A stretch of DNA of 64,000 bases from Epiperipatus broadwayi (GCA_028023455.1 JAQFVV010000020.1:8849092-8913091), one strand, 5' to 3'. Counted from the stretch's first letter, positions 46,685 through 57,890 are shown. Numbers and translations are program-made. Notes: generated from the sequence alone by a model not told the origin.

Positions 46685-46760
46685 CCCTACTATCGCATGT
46701 TTACGCGTACATTCTTGAGGTTACAGCCTTAGTAAATATTACTACTTATTAATATTATTT
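46685..46760 (+). repeat. hAT-like terminal repeat relic
   Basis: The order GTCCCTA, CGCGTACATTCTTGA, GGTTACAGCCTTAGTAAA, ATTACT follows that of the right arm at 41293-41358 (GTCCCTAGTGACG, CAGACGCTCATTGCTA, GGTTACAGCC, ATTACT). It looks like a diverged end of the same transposon family, reading inward to the right. No convincing transposase follows. Confidence 0.4.
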
Positions 46761-49104
46761 TTTTTAGTATTGTTATAAAATTTTATCATTGCTGTTGCAT
46801 TTTTAAATTGTTTTTAGAAATTATCAATGGCCTAAGTCTTCGTCATGATTTTCCAAAGCTTTAATCATAGCAAACATACTTAGTTAAATGGTTTTTGGGG
46901 ATGAAAATGACATCTAAAACAGATTGTTTTTTACCAGTTTACCAAAGTGAGATCGTTTCTTTTACTTTTCTTGGGTGGACATATTCTTTAGCTTTGGAAT
47001 CTATTATATTATTCACTGCACTAAAACATCCATGGAAAATGCATGCATCTTTCAAGTGATCAAACAGATTTTTTTTCTTCAGCAATGAATCAATGCAGAA
47101 ACTTTTATTTCTCGAATCTTTCGCACTAAGGCCACTTTATCTTTCAAAAGGAAATTTTATTCACAAACCATAAGAATCATTCACAAAAGGAAGGACAATT
47201 ACATATCGATCTCAAAGGAGACCAGTCAACACAATCAGAGGTTACACTTGTATATATATAAACAAAACAAAAAATTAATTTCATGTCAATTACATTAAGA
47301 ATTTATATTCTTTTCATCATCGGTACTACATTTTGTTTTAGATTTATTAGGGCCTAGGTCTGGTTGAATGTCCAATTCTGAGAAAATTTTTGGTCTAATT
47401 CGTTAATTTCTTTTAGTAATTATAAAGACATTTTCATCATGTCATATTCTTCTCCACTCTCGAAGATATCACTCTAATAGAGTGATAAACTTGAAAACTA
47501 AAGACTTTAGGCTTCAATCTCAATCCGTCATTCCTAATTCTCGAAAGTTTCATAACCGAATAGCTAACCAATTGATTATTATTATTTTTTATATCATTTC
47601 ACTAATCTCTTTAGTATATACTATACATATATAAAATAAAAAAATTTTGAATAGTTGAAACTATTATTTAAATTCTTTTAGCAACAACGCGGTTGTTTTT
47701 ATTATAATCTTTCTTTGATAATTTATATCGGTTGTCTTTGTTAAAATATTTAAATTGCATTTTGTTTCTCATTATATATATATATTGTAATATGGTTTTT
47801 GCTTTTTGTTTCACATTATGAAAATATTTAGTTAATTTCAAACGTCAGTCTTTTCATTTTTAGCAAAAATATGGAGGTAAAAAAATAAATAATTAAAGCA
47901 TTTGTTTATTTTGTAATTCTTAAAAGATTTTTAAAAAATCTCTTATTTTTATAAGAGTGAGTTTACATTGGTTGAAAAATTAATTAAAAACATTCTTTCT
48001 CTTTGAGAAATTTGAACTTCTCTTTTCTCGGAGTTAATAAAACTTTGCACAAGAATCTATTAAAGCCCATTATTAAGCCAACTTTCTCATGTTGCTTCTC
48101 ATTTTGTTCGATGCATGTTCAAGGAGTAATGAAAGGGAAGGCCTGTTAGATCTTACTCCCCAGATGGTGTCGCATTACAAATGCTGAAGTCAATATGGTG
48201 AATAGCTGACACGAGGCAGACCCAAAGAGAGACAAGCAAGGCTTAATCTCGGAGCCTCCATCTATTTCTCCGGCTCAAGGGAACAATCAATATAGAATAT
48301 CAGATTAACTTGAATTAATTACTAGTAGTACAAAATGTACACTCATAAATTAAAAAAAAAATAAAGTTAACAAATTATACAAAATTTTGAAATTTAATAT
48401 ACATTGTTTTTATTTTTAATTAAAACCCATCAAATTTAATTGAGTGATGGGGGAGAGGGAAAGAAATCCAATAGCTGTTAATAAGATAATATTTTTCAGT
48501 AGGGGGAAAAATCTTCTAACGCTTATTAAAATTGTATAAATACCACTAAACCAATCAATCATCTGTGATTTGTGAAGATAATGCGCATTAGATTAATAAG
48601 ATATGAACTTTAAATAGTGAAAATTATTAATCAAAAAAATGGTTTAACCACATTTACGAGTATGTGTATGCATATATACATATTACTGAAGATAATCTGA
48701 TGTTATTATTTTACTTGTTACCACATCTTTTGTTTAAAGGTGTAAGTTATTAATTTTTTTTGTGGCAAATATGCATTATTTCTTTAAAGAACACTGCTTA
48801 TTAGACTTTACAAAGATAGTTTTTTTTTAAAAAATCACAATATTCTGGAAAAAAAAAAGTGTACTCAGATATGTAGACTATTTTGAAACCTACACAAGCA
48901 AATTATCTCGGATTCAAAACAATGAGACGTTTTTAAATCTCAGATTATTGATTTGAGTGATAATATAAACGTGAATATTGGGTGGGAATGTCAATAATTA
49001 AAAATTATTCTGGAGATGGAATGTAGGATTGTCATCTAGTGGTCATTGACTATTCAAGCTTGCTATAGAGTAAATTAATTTAGAGTAAATCATTATTAAT
49101 CTAT
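46761..49104. other. Non-coding region with a GC-richer island
   Basis: No gene is recognised. 48060-48300 is distinctly less AT-rich (blocks such as GACACGAGGCAGACCC and CTCGGAGCCTCCATC). It has no long open frame and is unclassified. A tRNA-like relic may lie at 47465-47535 (CTAATAGAGTGATAAACTTG then GGCTTCAATCTC). Confidence 0.45.
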
Positions 49105-49560
49105 TGGGGAAGAAGATCTCTCCAAGTTTAATCCAGTTTCTCTTACCTCTAGGCTTTCTTCTGATCAGAAAACTTCATCTCATCTATCTACTTCATATGA
49201 AGAACTCTTTTTAAATCTTTTATAATCCTTTGATATCTACTTCAAAATTTCACATACTAACCTACTACTATCTTTTCTACAAAATATATCTATTCCAGCC
49301 CATTTTTAATAATGTCGGAAATACCTGCTTGTTCTATTATCCACGTATTTCACTTCTGATTCTTTCTTGTTATTCCAATGTACATCTCTATATTGTTTTT
49401 CTCTTAAGCATCCAAGTCTCAGAGCCAGAAATAAGAGCTGATGAAACACATCTTTTAAAACCTTCCTTTTTAAACATATAGACATTTTTTCTTTTAATAC
49501 TAAGTTATTTCTATTAAAACATTGCATTCCAATCTAATTCTAGAATTATTTTCATCCTTT
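49105..49560 (-). pseudogene. LINE 3' fragment (minus strand)
   Basis: The frame at 49527-49306 (minus) begins MQCFNRNNLVLKEKMSI and ends with a scrambled segment. Further 3' the DNA reads GATTAAACTTGGAGAGATC (about 49120-49105), equivalent to the GAATTAAACTTGGAGAGACC at the 3' end of the 33.4-kb LINE. It is a decayed relative of the same LINE group. Most motifs are lost. Confidence 0.5.
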
Positions 49561-49705
49561 AGGTTTTCATCTATATTAATATATCTGAATTTTTTAATTA
49601 GGTACACGCAAAGGGTTTATTCACATTTCTCTTTCCCACATGTAATATCTTTATAAATATATTAATAACCTCAATTCTACCACATACAATAAAAGACAAA
49701 TGACC

Positions 49706-49748
49706 CCAAGATGCATTTCGTGCTAAACCAGCACTCATCAGTTGGTCC
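49706..49748 (-). ncRNA. Hammerhead ribozyme, best copy (family A)
   Basis: Minus-strand order: ACCAA, core CTGATGA (49735-49741), and stem II GTGCT/AGCAC with loop GGTTT including the canonical G-C next to the core. Then come GAAA (49716-49719), the self-complementary ATGCAT as stem III, cleavage base C at 49710, and TTGG pairing with CCAA as stem I (49706-49709). All core bases match the hammerhead consensus (CUGANGA, GAAA, A15.1-U16.1, H17). It is a type I fold whose minimal palindromic stem III suggests a double hammerhead in dimeric RNA. Cleavage activity is inferred, not shown. Confidence 0.85.
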
Positions 49749-50111
49749 AGATCACCATCTCTTATAATTATATGAAAAAAATATTTATCTATATTAAATA
49801 ATTACATTTTGAATTACAAGTATCAAACTAACTCAACCAACATCTTTGACACCATTCACTTTAGATAAATACAGTAATGATTATTACTAATCTTTTACTA
49901 AACTAGAGATTGTCTTTAGCACAGATATAAACTTTGAAACTCAATTAAAGGTTAATATAACAGAAATTTTTTAATTAAGCACACACACATGGAGTTATCA
50001 ACATTTCTCTTTCCCATGTATAATATCTTTATAAATATATTCATTAACCTCAATACTACCACATGTTCTTTTAAATTCATAGAAATAAAGATACAGTAAA
50101 TAATAAATGAC

Positions 50112-50155
50112 TTTCAAGATGCATTTCATGCTGAACTAGCCATCATCAGTTGGTT
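50112..50155 (-). ncRNA. Hammerhead ribozyme, second unit (family A)
   Basis: CTGATGA (50143-50149), GAAA and the ATGCATC stem III plus cleavage site are intact. Stem II is weakened (TGGCT against AGCAT), and stem I is CCAA/TTGA, three pairs. It is about 408 bp from the first copy in the same orientation, so the two would bracket one monomer in a transcript. Confidence 0.7.
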
Positions 50156-50211
50156 CAAGTCACCATTTTTCATATATATTTTCATTATATGAAAAATATT
50201 TTTTTCTATAT

Positions 50212-52767
50212 TGTACCGGTATAAATCCACCACGCTTACTCATACACAGTACCCGAGTTCAAACCCAGCCCACGTTTAGGAATTAGTTCCAAAACGCCAA
50301 CTGAATTCAAACCCAAACCCCGGTATGACCAACCGATGATGACTTTATAACAGCACGGGGTTATCCCTTTTCTAGCTCAGCTCAGAACATAGACTAAATT
50401 CTTACAGTTAATGATAAATAGATTTATTAGACTATAGATACTGGTACGGTCATTTATGTGACGTATATATTTAAGTTGCCAATACAGACAGTAAGTGGCT
50501 AAATAGACTTAGAGAGTAATAAAGTGGAGGACACAAAAATTTAATTAAATAAAGTGTTTAATAAGCAAAATATAAAGCATATAAATATAGTGTTAAATAA
50601 GACAAATAGAAAGCGGATAAATATAGTGTTCAACATGAAAATACAAAGCATATAAATATAATGTTAACAGTACGGTAAGACTTCCATGAATCCTCTTGTA
50701 TTTGGCTACTAGTCTTTAGTAAACGTTTTATTTAGTAAACAAACTTATGCCAATAGCTGGGTAGTTAAATGATTGACGGGTGGTTAAGAGAATCAGAGTA
50801 TTTGAACACTGGAAAAATATTTATCTAAAGATTTTTATTAACTTATTTTATTAGAATAGGCTCGAGCCGTTACGTAGACGAACAGTTGGAGAATGGTTTT
50901 ATAGAAAGACGACATAAAGGATAGATGTGCTGGTGGTTTTATATAAGTACGACATGGAAGATAGATGAACTGGTGGTTGCCTGGATTCAAAAGCCCTACA
51001 GTAATCAATTGCGGTGCATTAACGGAATACCGGGCGGCTTGTACTTTGACAAGGCTTAATGCCCCCAAGTAGCTCCGGGACACGACAACCAGCCGGGATC
51101 ATTTCGAACCCCGGTGATCCAAGAGATTACCGGGAAAGAAACTGCTTTCATTCCCCAATGGTAGTATGGCGAGACGCTAACTTCAGCGAAGGGAAGGCAT
51201 TGCCACAGACGTGAAGGACGAATACTTGAAGCGGATTTTTTAAAAGAAATTATATAAAACCTGGAAACTATTTGTCTGTTTCTACGCCACAGGCTGAGAT
51301 CCTTACCCCAATAAAACGTAGCGGACTTAACCTGACGGTGAAAACAATAATTAGTTAAATTTACTCTGAAACTCTAACCCTTCGGGTTGACAGGCGGTAG
51401 CGACAGTATCAAATTATACAGGGAGTTATTTCTCAGATCAAACATGACATTAAGATAACACTTTGAAACTATTATATATATATTTAATATTGAACCTTAG
51501 ATTGTATTTTTATAACAACTTAACATAGAATAATAAAGTGATTTAACATTTACTAACTTGGAATGTGAAAGAATATTTAATTCAGAACATGAAATTACTT
51601 TTAAATTAAATCGATCATTATTACACACTAGTTTACACCGGGTTGGAAATATTACTATTGGCATTGTTTGTTCATGAAATAAGCAACATAAGAAAATATA
51701 AATGCATTCATTTAAATGATTATTACTATTAATTACAATTTTATAAATGATTTCTAAAGACTAGAGCAGAGGACTAAAAAAAAAGAAAAGAAAATTTACT
51801 GACAGGTTAAATAATAGCATTATAAATGATATAAAAACTTACATATGATTCACTTGATTGATAACATTAAGCACGGAAGAAAATTAAAGTTCGTGTAACA
51901 AAGTTCTCTTCTTTCTTCATCCAGCTTGGCTTGTGACGAACGTAGGCGCGCATTTTTGAAAGTTATTTGTAAGGCATAGCTAATTTAGAGGTTGGAAGTT
52001 GGAAATTGTGAGTTACATGAAACATGATCAAACAGCGGCACGAGGATCCATATTGGCGGGGCAGAGACCAGCTCCTGGCACTTAGCCCATTAACATTGCG
52101 ATTCACTGGTGAACTTCTTAATAAAGATGCTTAAATTATTCTCAACTGCTGTGCTGTCTCGAGACTACCTCTCTCAAACACGACCAAAGTTAGAATGTAA
52201 GTTTTTTCTAGAATTTGCCACTGCTGACCTTTCCGACTTGTTTTTGTTTTAGGCTCCGCCTACTTTCTCTAGCCTCCAGCGATCAAGCTTGACCAACAAT
52301 CAATTCTCTGTTTTTAGCAATCTTTTAATTTAATACGCTATTTTTAAATTGACATAGTAATTACATATAAAAATTCCTTACTAATTTTGAATACAACTTA
52401 ATTGCTTTGTACATTTGTGCAATTAGATTTTAATTAAAAACACTGATCAAAGGAATGTGATTTTTGATCAGTAATTTTAAACGACTTTATACAATTTTAA
52501 AACTAAAATTTAAAACAAATACGCCCGCACTGGAACTTTAAATTAAATGATATAAATTCACAAACCACGCACACACGAATATTATTTCATGGTTTGTGAC
52601 ATTTATATACGGAAACTTTACATATTTATTTATAAACTATAGAATATATAACTAAATTTTATTATAATTTGAAATAGACAAAACCTCACTGCGGGCGAAC
52701 AGTAGTTTGAATTACCGTACATAAAAACACCTGAAACGAAGATCGGTTCTCCGATCTGTCTGTTTCA
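50212..52767 (-). repeat. LTR (3' LTR in element sense)
   Basis: 2556 bp, beginning TGTACCGG and ending TCTGTTTCA on the plus strand (TGAAACAG...CCGGTACA in element sense). It differs from its partner by scattered substitutions and small indels. Its middle, around 50830-51450, is GC-richer than the host DNA. A 6-bp-stem hairpin GATCGGTTCTCCGATC lies at 52741-52756, just inside the edge. Confidence 0.95.
50838..51083 (-). other. 81-codon open frame inside the left LTR
   Basis: The frame starts MSRSYLGALSLVKVQAARYS and is also present in the other LTR (58555-58800) with one amino-acid difference. Because both LTRs were copied from one template at insertion, this similarity says nothing about selection. 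No known domain is visible. Probably spurious, though it sits in the GC-richer part of the LTR in element sense. Confidence 0.2.
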
Positions 52768-52781
52768 TTTCTTGTCACTTT
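52768..52781 (-). promoter_or_regulatory. Polypurine tract candidate
   Basis: In element sense AAAGTGACAAGAAA directly precedes the 3' LTR start TGAAACAG. It is purine-rich with one T and one C, and would prime plus-strand DNA synthesis. The position is right; the tract is imperfect. Confidence 0.6.
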
Positions 52782-52995
52782 ATAAAAAAACAACAAAAAA
52801 AAATGATTATACATAATTTCTGATTAACATTTTTTCTTTCTCTTTTCATCACATAATTGATTGACCTTGGAGAACAGTCTGGGTGAGGGTTTGAACTTAA
52901 CATTTATAAAGGTGGGTATATTACCGTAATTCCTTTTCTCATCATCATGTGCATGTCACAGTGGTCATTTTCCGGGTCATCATTTATTGCGATTT
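52782..52995 (-). other. 3' untranslated part of the LTR element
   Basis: About 214 bases between the Gag-Pol stop and the polypurine tract. No further frame of note and no env. Confidence 0.7.
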
Positions 52996-55900
52996 CTACC
53001 TTTTCCCTGGGTCGGGAGGTATATAAGGTTTTAATTGTCTCGCATTATAAATACCTCGTAAACCCTTCCCTTCCAGAAGAAAAGCGTTTTCATGGCATTC
53101 TTCCACTATTTCATATGGCCCGGTATATAAAGGGAAGAATTTTTTGAATTCCTTCTTAGGTGCATTACTGACGCGAGGAGACCTTAGCCAGACTTGATCC
53201 CCTCTTTTAAAATTGTGGTGTTGCCTTCCTCCTCTTTTGATTCTATTTTGTGCCATGTGTTCCAATTGTTGCCGGGCCGTGTCTTGATCCGTGCTGTGAT
53301 TTACGTGTACTTCACGCTTTGGTAGTAGCGTAGGGAAGATATCCGGGCATGGCTTACCATAGTGCAAACGCATGGGTGGAAATCCCGTGGATTCGTTCAT
53401 GGTATGGTTGATGCAATCCATGACATATTGCAGTTTCTCTACCCACTTCCGGTGATCCGTTGATAAACACGCGCGGAGAAGTCGACTGATTTCCCTCATG
53501 ACTCTCTCGCACGGGTTTGATTGGGGGTGTCTTATTGATGTTAGGCGATGGTTTACCTTCTGTTTCTTTACCCAGTTCTTCCACTCTTTCGAGGTGAATG
53601 CCGAGCCGTGGTCAGAAAGTATGGTTTCGGGTTTTCCTACCTCTTGAAATTGTTTTTCTTGAAGGACCCGAATTACGTTTCTGGTGTTGGCAGACCGCAC
53701 GGGGTAAACCTTAACGTACTTAGAAAAAATATCATACGATACCAACAAATACTGGAATGTTCTAAATTTGGGCAAGGGACCATAATGGTCTATTGCCAGG
53801 ATCTCGTTCGGTCTCGTGGCCATCACGGGTTTTATTTTCCCCGCGTATGACTTGTTGGGGGCTTTCGTAGTAGCGCAGGTATCGCATTGTCTGATTATGG
53901 ACGTGATATGGTGGTACATTCCCGGCCAGTAAAATCGGCGCCTGATCACTTCTTCAATCTTCCTGGGTCCATAATGTCCTAGAGATTGGTGTATATGCTT
54001 AATTATAGGGGCCCTAAGCCGATTAGGTACCATGATTTTCCAAGGGGCGCTGTAATCCTTGGTCCGTGTTTGTAATGTGCCTTCCTCCATCCGGAAATGG
54101 GGGTATCTGCTTTGTGGCTTCCGTTCCTTATCCGAGGAATTGGACAAATCCTGAATGATATGAGAATACTGTATCTTCTGCCAATACCCCAAATTCCGCA
54201 ATTCAGTTTCTGCAGAGCTCAATGTCGTAGTGGCCATAACTTCCAAGGGTTGGTTCTTGATTTCAGGGTTTTGTATCCTCATCGGTACAGGGTGCCGACT
54301 CAATATGTCAGCCACAATATTTTCCCGCCCTGGACAGTACTGGACTTGGTACTGGAACTGTTGGAGGGTTAAACTCCATCTGATTAAACGGTCATTAGTC
54401 AGGAAACTCCTGTTGAGAAACTCCAAGCAACGATGATCGGTTATAATGATTACTTGAGATCCCAACAGAAATTGCCGGAATTTCTGGCATGCCCACACAA
54501 TGGCCAGAGTTTCTTGTTCTGTGGTAGTGTAATGGATTTCCGCCCCCTTCAATGCGCGGCTGCTAAAATAAATAACTTGGTGAGCTCCGGCATCACTTAT
54601 TTGAAATAAAATAGCTCCTAGTCCTTGCTTGCTGCTGTCGGTTTGTACGTAAAATGGGCGATGGAAATTCGGGTGATGCAGCATGACAGCCTGTAAAAAT
54701 TTTTTTTTTACACGTAAGAGTTCCTCGTCGTGAGAGGGTGTCCATTCCCACTTGCGGTTTTTCCTGATGAGGTCTATGAGATTTCTAGTATCCTGGGAGA
54801 AGTTCGGGTAAAATTTGTGATAAAAGTTACAAAGGCCCAAAAATGATCTGACCTGCTTCGGTTTAGTTGGTGTTGGGAACTTCTCTATAGCGGCAATTTT
54901 ATCGGGGTGCGCTTTAATACCATGTTGGTTGATGATATGGCCAAGGAAAGTGATCTCGCCAATAGCAAAATGGCTCTTCTCCAAATTTACGGTAATATTT
55001 TTTTCTATGCATTCCTTGAGGAACCTTTCCAAATGTTGCAAATGCTCCTGTAGGTTTTCTGAAACGATGACCAGATCATCCATATAACATACCATATGCT
55101 CCTGTATGTCATCGGAAAGGACCTGCCGCAAACAGCGCATCAAGCCTGCTCCACTGTTTATGAGCCCAAAAGGGACTCTTTTAAATACGTGAGTATGCCC
55201 ATTATATCGGAAGGCAGTGTATTTCCGATCCCTATGGTCTAGATTTAACTGCCAGTAGCTCGCGGTCAAATCCAAGGTTGAAAATATGGTTTTACCGGCC
55301 AGTCGTACCAGTACCTCTTGAATAGGTGGAGGGGCATCTCTTTCAGGGATGGTAATGCTGTTTAACTTGCGCGCATCCAAACACAAACGCAAACTTCCAT
55401 TTTTCTTTTTTACCACGACCAAGGGGTTGTTATACGGTGACGGGCCCCGTTCAATAATACCCCACTCAATCATCTGACGGATCTGGGCTTCCACTTCCCC
55501 CCTGTACTGAAAGGGTATGGGATAAGTTTTCGACGGAACGTACGTCTCCTCCTTTACTCGGATCCGGTGTGTATATCCCCTAATCTCTCCCGGCGTAGGA
55601 GAAAAAACGGCCTCATATTTCTTTAGTATTTTTCCGATCTGATCTGTGTCCCTGGGTTCAGTGAGGATGGACTCTTGAACCTTTTTACTGATTGCTGCTG
55701 GATCGACTGCCTGGACTAAACAACTTTTGTAGCCCGACCCCTGGGTAACTGGTGTTTTGAAATCAATTGCCTCACTTCCGAAGGAGCACCTTCCCCTTTT
55801 ATAATCAATGATGCCATCATTGTGGGCCAAAAAATCGGAGCCGAGTACAACGTCGTAAATAAGTCCGGTCATCACAAGAAAAGTATGTCCTACCGGCCTC

Positions 55901-56739
55901 TGATTTATCTTAAGTTCCAGCCATACTTGGCGGTTTTCACTTAGCATTTTTTTCCCATTTGCTAACGTGAATTGAATAGGTCGAGTCGGCAACTGCATGA
56001 TTTCGCGAGTTCTTTTTAGGTTATTAATCCAAGCTGCAGATACAATTGAAGCTTGGCTGCCTGAGTCAATCAAAACCGTAACCCTGTTGTCTTCTATATC
56101 TACTTCTATAACCGGGCATAAGTAATTTGCTTGGTGATCCTGGTTTTCCTCCCCTGAAATTAGGTTCGTCATCTGGTGTATGGTTTTAAAGGGCTGACTT
56201 TTACTGGCATTTGGCGCCTGATACATGAAGTGTTGGTCTACTGTCTCTAAAAACGTGGTCATCTCCGAAATAGCGTGTATTTGGCTACCGATCATAAGTC
56301 CTCTAACTTCCTGTGGCATATTGTGTGCTATCATTCGAATTACTCGGGAATCTGACCAGTTGAAAGCGTGCAACGAACAAAACTTGGTTGCTTGCTGTGA
56401 AAAAAATTTTGTTAGGGTAACTCGGTTCCCTGTGGGAAAACATTCCTGGATCAGGCTACGCAATGCTATTTCTTGCCTTTCCTCGCCCCAGAATGTCCTT
56501 AGCAGCCTGTCACGATACTCCTCAAAAGTTCTAGGTTTTTCTCTCAGTATGGTCCACCAGTCTTTGGCGGCTGCTTTCAAATGATGCTGAATGATGGCCA
56601 TTTGCTGCCTATTATCTAGATCTGTTATTTCGAAAACGTCCTTTAAGCTGTCGACGTGTTCGTGGGGTTGTTCCCAGTATTCCCCATAAAAATCGATAAC
56701 TTTGAACGGAAGGTGTTGGGTGTTGACTGGCTCGTCCAT
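52996..56739 (-). CDS. gag-pol: Fused Gag-Pol polyprotein of Ty3/gypsy element
   Basis: A single 1247-residue frame. Residues 1-175 form a capsid-type Gag domain (WW at 61-62, FWGEERQEIALRSL near 83-96). I see no CCHC zinc knuckle between Gag and protease. The aspartic protease has LIDSGSQAS (about 223-231) and the later VVLGSDFL block. The reverse transcriptase shows FSTLDLTASYWQL (D490) and the YMDD box (552-555). RNase H has D701, E743 and D768, and D811 in ADILSR. The integrase has a HHCC finger (H917, H922, C952, C955) and the D-D-E triad D984, D1043, E1078. A GPY/F-type block YTGPYEIVE lies near 1205. All catalytic residues are present. The start at 56739 gives a full-length Gag. Order PR-RT-RH-IN is that of Ty3/gypsy. 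Gag and Pol share one frame, so no frameshift is needed. Confidence 0.95.
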   Translation of the reverse strand: MDEPVNTQHLPFKVIDFYGEYWEQPHEHVDSLKDVFEITDLDNRQQMAIIQHHLKAAAKDWWTILREKPRTFEEYRDRLLRTFWGEERQEIALRSLIQECFPTGNRVTLTKFFSQQATKFCSLHAFNWSDSRVIRMIAHNMPQEVRGLMIGSQIHAISEMTTFLETVDQHFMYQAPNASKSQPFKTIHQMTNLISGEENQDHQANYLCPVIEVDIEDNRVTVLIDSGSQASIVSAAWINNLKRTREIMQLPTRPIQFTLANGKKMLSENRQVWLELKINQRPVGHTFLVMTGLIYDVVLGSDFLAHNDGIIDYKRGRCSFGSEAIDFKTPVTQGSGYKSCLVQAVDPAAISKKVQESILTEPRDTDQIGKILKKYEAVFSPTPGEIRGYTHRIRVKEETYVPSKTYPIPFQYRGEVEAQIRQMIEWGIIERGPSPYNNPLVVVKKKNGSLRLCLDARKLNSITIPERDAPPPIQEVLVRLAGKTIFSTLDLTASYWQLNLDHRDRKYTAFRYNGHTHVFKRVPFGLINSGAGLMRCLRQVLSDDIQEHMVCYMDDLVIVSENLQEHLQHLERFLKECIEKNITVNLEKSHFAIGEITFLGHIINQHGIKAHPDKIAAIEKFPTPTKPKQVRSFLGLCNFYHKFYPNFSQDTRNLIDLIRKNRKWEWTPSHDEELLRVKKKFLQAVMLHHPNFHRPFYVQTDSSKQGLGAILFQISDAGAHQVIYFSSRALKGAEIHYTTTEQETLAIVWACQKFRQFLLGSQVIIITDHRCLEFLNRSFLTNDRLIRWSLTLQQFQYQVQYCPGRENIVADILSRHPVPMRIQNPEIKNQPLEVMATTTLSSAETELRNLGYWQKIQYSHIIQDLSNSSDKERKPQSRYPHFRMEEGTLQTRTKDYSAPWKIMVPNRLRAPIIKHIHQSLGHYGPRKIEEVIRRRFYWPGMYHHITSIIRQCDTCATTKAPNKSYAGKIKPVMATRPNEILAIDHYGPLPKFRTFQYLLVSYDIFSKYVKVYPVRSANTRNVIRVLQEKQFQEVGKPETILSDHGSAFTSKEWKNWVKKQKVNHRLTSIRHPQSNPCERVMREISRLLRACLSTDHRKWVEKLQYVMDCINHTMNESTGFPPMRLHYGKPCPDIFPTLLPKREVHVNHSTDQDTARQQLEHMAQNRIKRGGRQHHNFKRGDQVWLRSPRVSNAPKKEFKKFFPLYTGPYEIVEECHENAFLLEGKGLRGIYNARQLKPYIPPDPGKR

Positions 56740-57890
56740 TTTTCTTTTATATTGTGTGTTTACTTTCCAGTAGCTAATTGTTTGTTTAATAATTTAGTTT
56801 ACGTATATTCATGCAAAAAAAAAAAACTGATCCCTGCTCCTTGTGCCAAATCCTCCTCCGCTGCTGATACTGTTTGTGTGGCTTACTTCCTTTCTCTCTT
56901 TCTTCCTTCGCCTACGTTCAGTCTGGTTTTTGTTATCTACGCTTTTTTTCTTTATTTAGGAATATAATATGACATGTCTAAAATCATTACTAAAATATAT
57001 ACAGGGAAAAAAAAACTTTATTTCACCCAGTTCGCACTGTTCTCCTCAGTCCTATAATACATACATATTCATAATGGGTACATAACATAGTATTTTTTTT
57101 TGTATTTCTGTCAGTAATTCTCTCTTTTTATATATGCCACCCTACTCTCTTTTAAAACAACACTCGCCACTGCTGTATGGACAAACATGTTTGCTGACAA
57201 ATTTATTTGATAGGCGCCAGCCAGCAACATGTGACCAATAGATAATTTAATCTACTGATCCCCAAATATATACTTTTATATGACCTAATAATTTTTGATT
57301 TAAGATTTATATAGGCAAAAAAAAATTTAATACTGACTCCGGTAAGGTTTTTTTTTTATATTACAACATATATATGCACACACGTTTTTATTTTTAAAAC
57401 ACAAGAATAATCCTACTTCTTTCTTCTTTTTTTCAAAAAAAATATTTTTCACAACAAACGAAAAATATATATATATATACGTACACAAATATATATACGC
57501 GTACACGTTTTTATTTTTTTTAGAACTGGACTTAATTCTACTTCTTTATTTTTTCATATGATTTAAACGACAAGAATGAACTCGCAAAAACATTATGGAA
57601 TAACTCATTTATTTTAATTAATTACACGCACGAATTGCTTCCGCTCTCTTTTCAAAAAAAATCTTCACTCTGTTTCTTAACAATATTTGGGAGTACTATA
57701 TACTGAACCTTTGTGTGAGGGAGAAAAAAAAATTTTATACATTTGTTTTATTACTATAGTTTTCACTTGCGCATTTTAATACGCCAAATACGTATCGATA
57801 TTATGACAAACGACACAAAAAAATTGAATATTTTTATCATTTAACTGTTTACTTCCGTTCACTCTGCAGGGTGTGGGAGATTTCTTCATC
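56740..57890 (-). other. Leader region of the LTR element
   Basis: About 1.15 kb between the primer-binding site and the Gag-Pol start codon, which is long for this class. It is AT-rich with several poly-A/T runs and no plausible minus-strand frame. It probably contains packaging and dimerisation signals that cannot be recognised by eye. Confidence 0.6.

Larger units (their letters stand above)
49596..50211 (-). repeat. Family A tandem dimer interrupted by the LTR element
   Basis: Unit 1 (about 49596-49975) and unit 2 (about 49976-50211, continuing at 60494-60520) are direct repeats sharing TTTCTCTTTCCCA, ATATCTTTATAAATATATT and TAACCTCAAT blocks about 378 bp apart. Each unit carries a hammerhead on the minus strand (49706-49748 and 50112-50155). 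The LTR retrotransposon cut unit 2. Unit 1 gives the uncut sequence across the insertion point (CTATATTAAATAATTA). Confidence 0.85.

Noticed and set aside
50838-51083. LTR 81-aa frame as a conserved gene
   Set aside because: Near-identity between the two LTRs reflects recent insertion, not selection. Kept only as a low-confidence entry.
53548-53850. Plus-strand open frames inside 52947-56967
   Set aside because: They are shadows of the 1247-aa Gag-Pol frame on the minus strand and encode no known domain.
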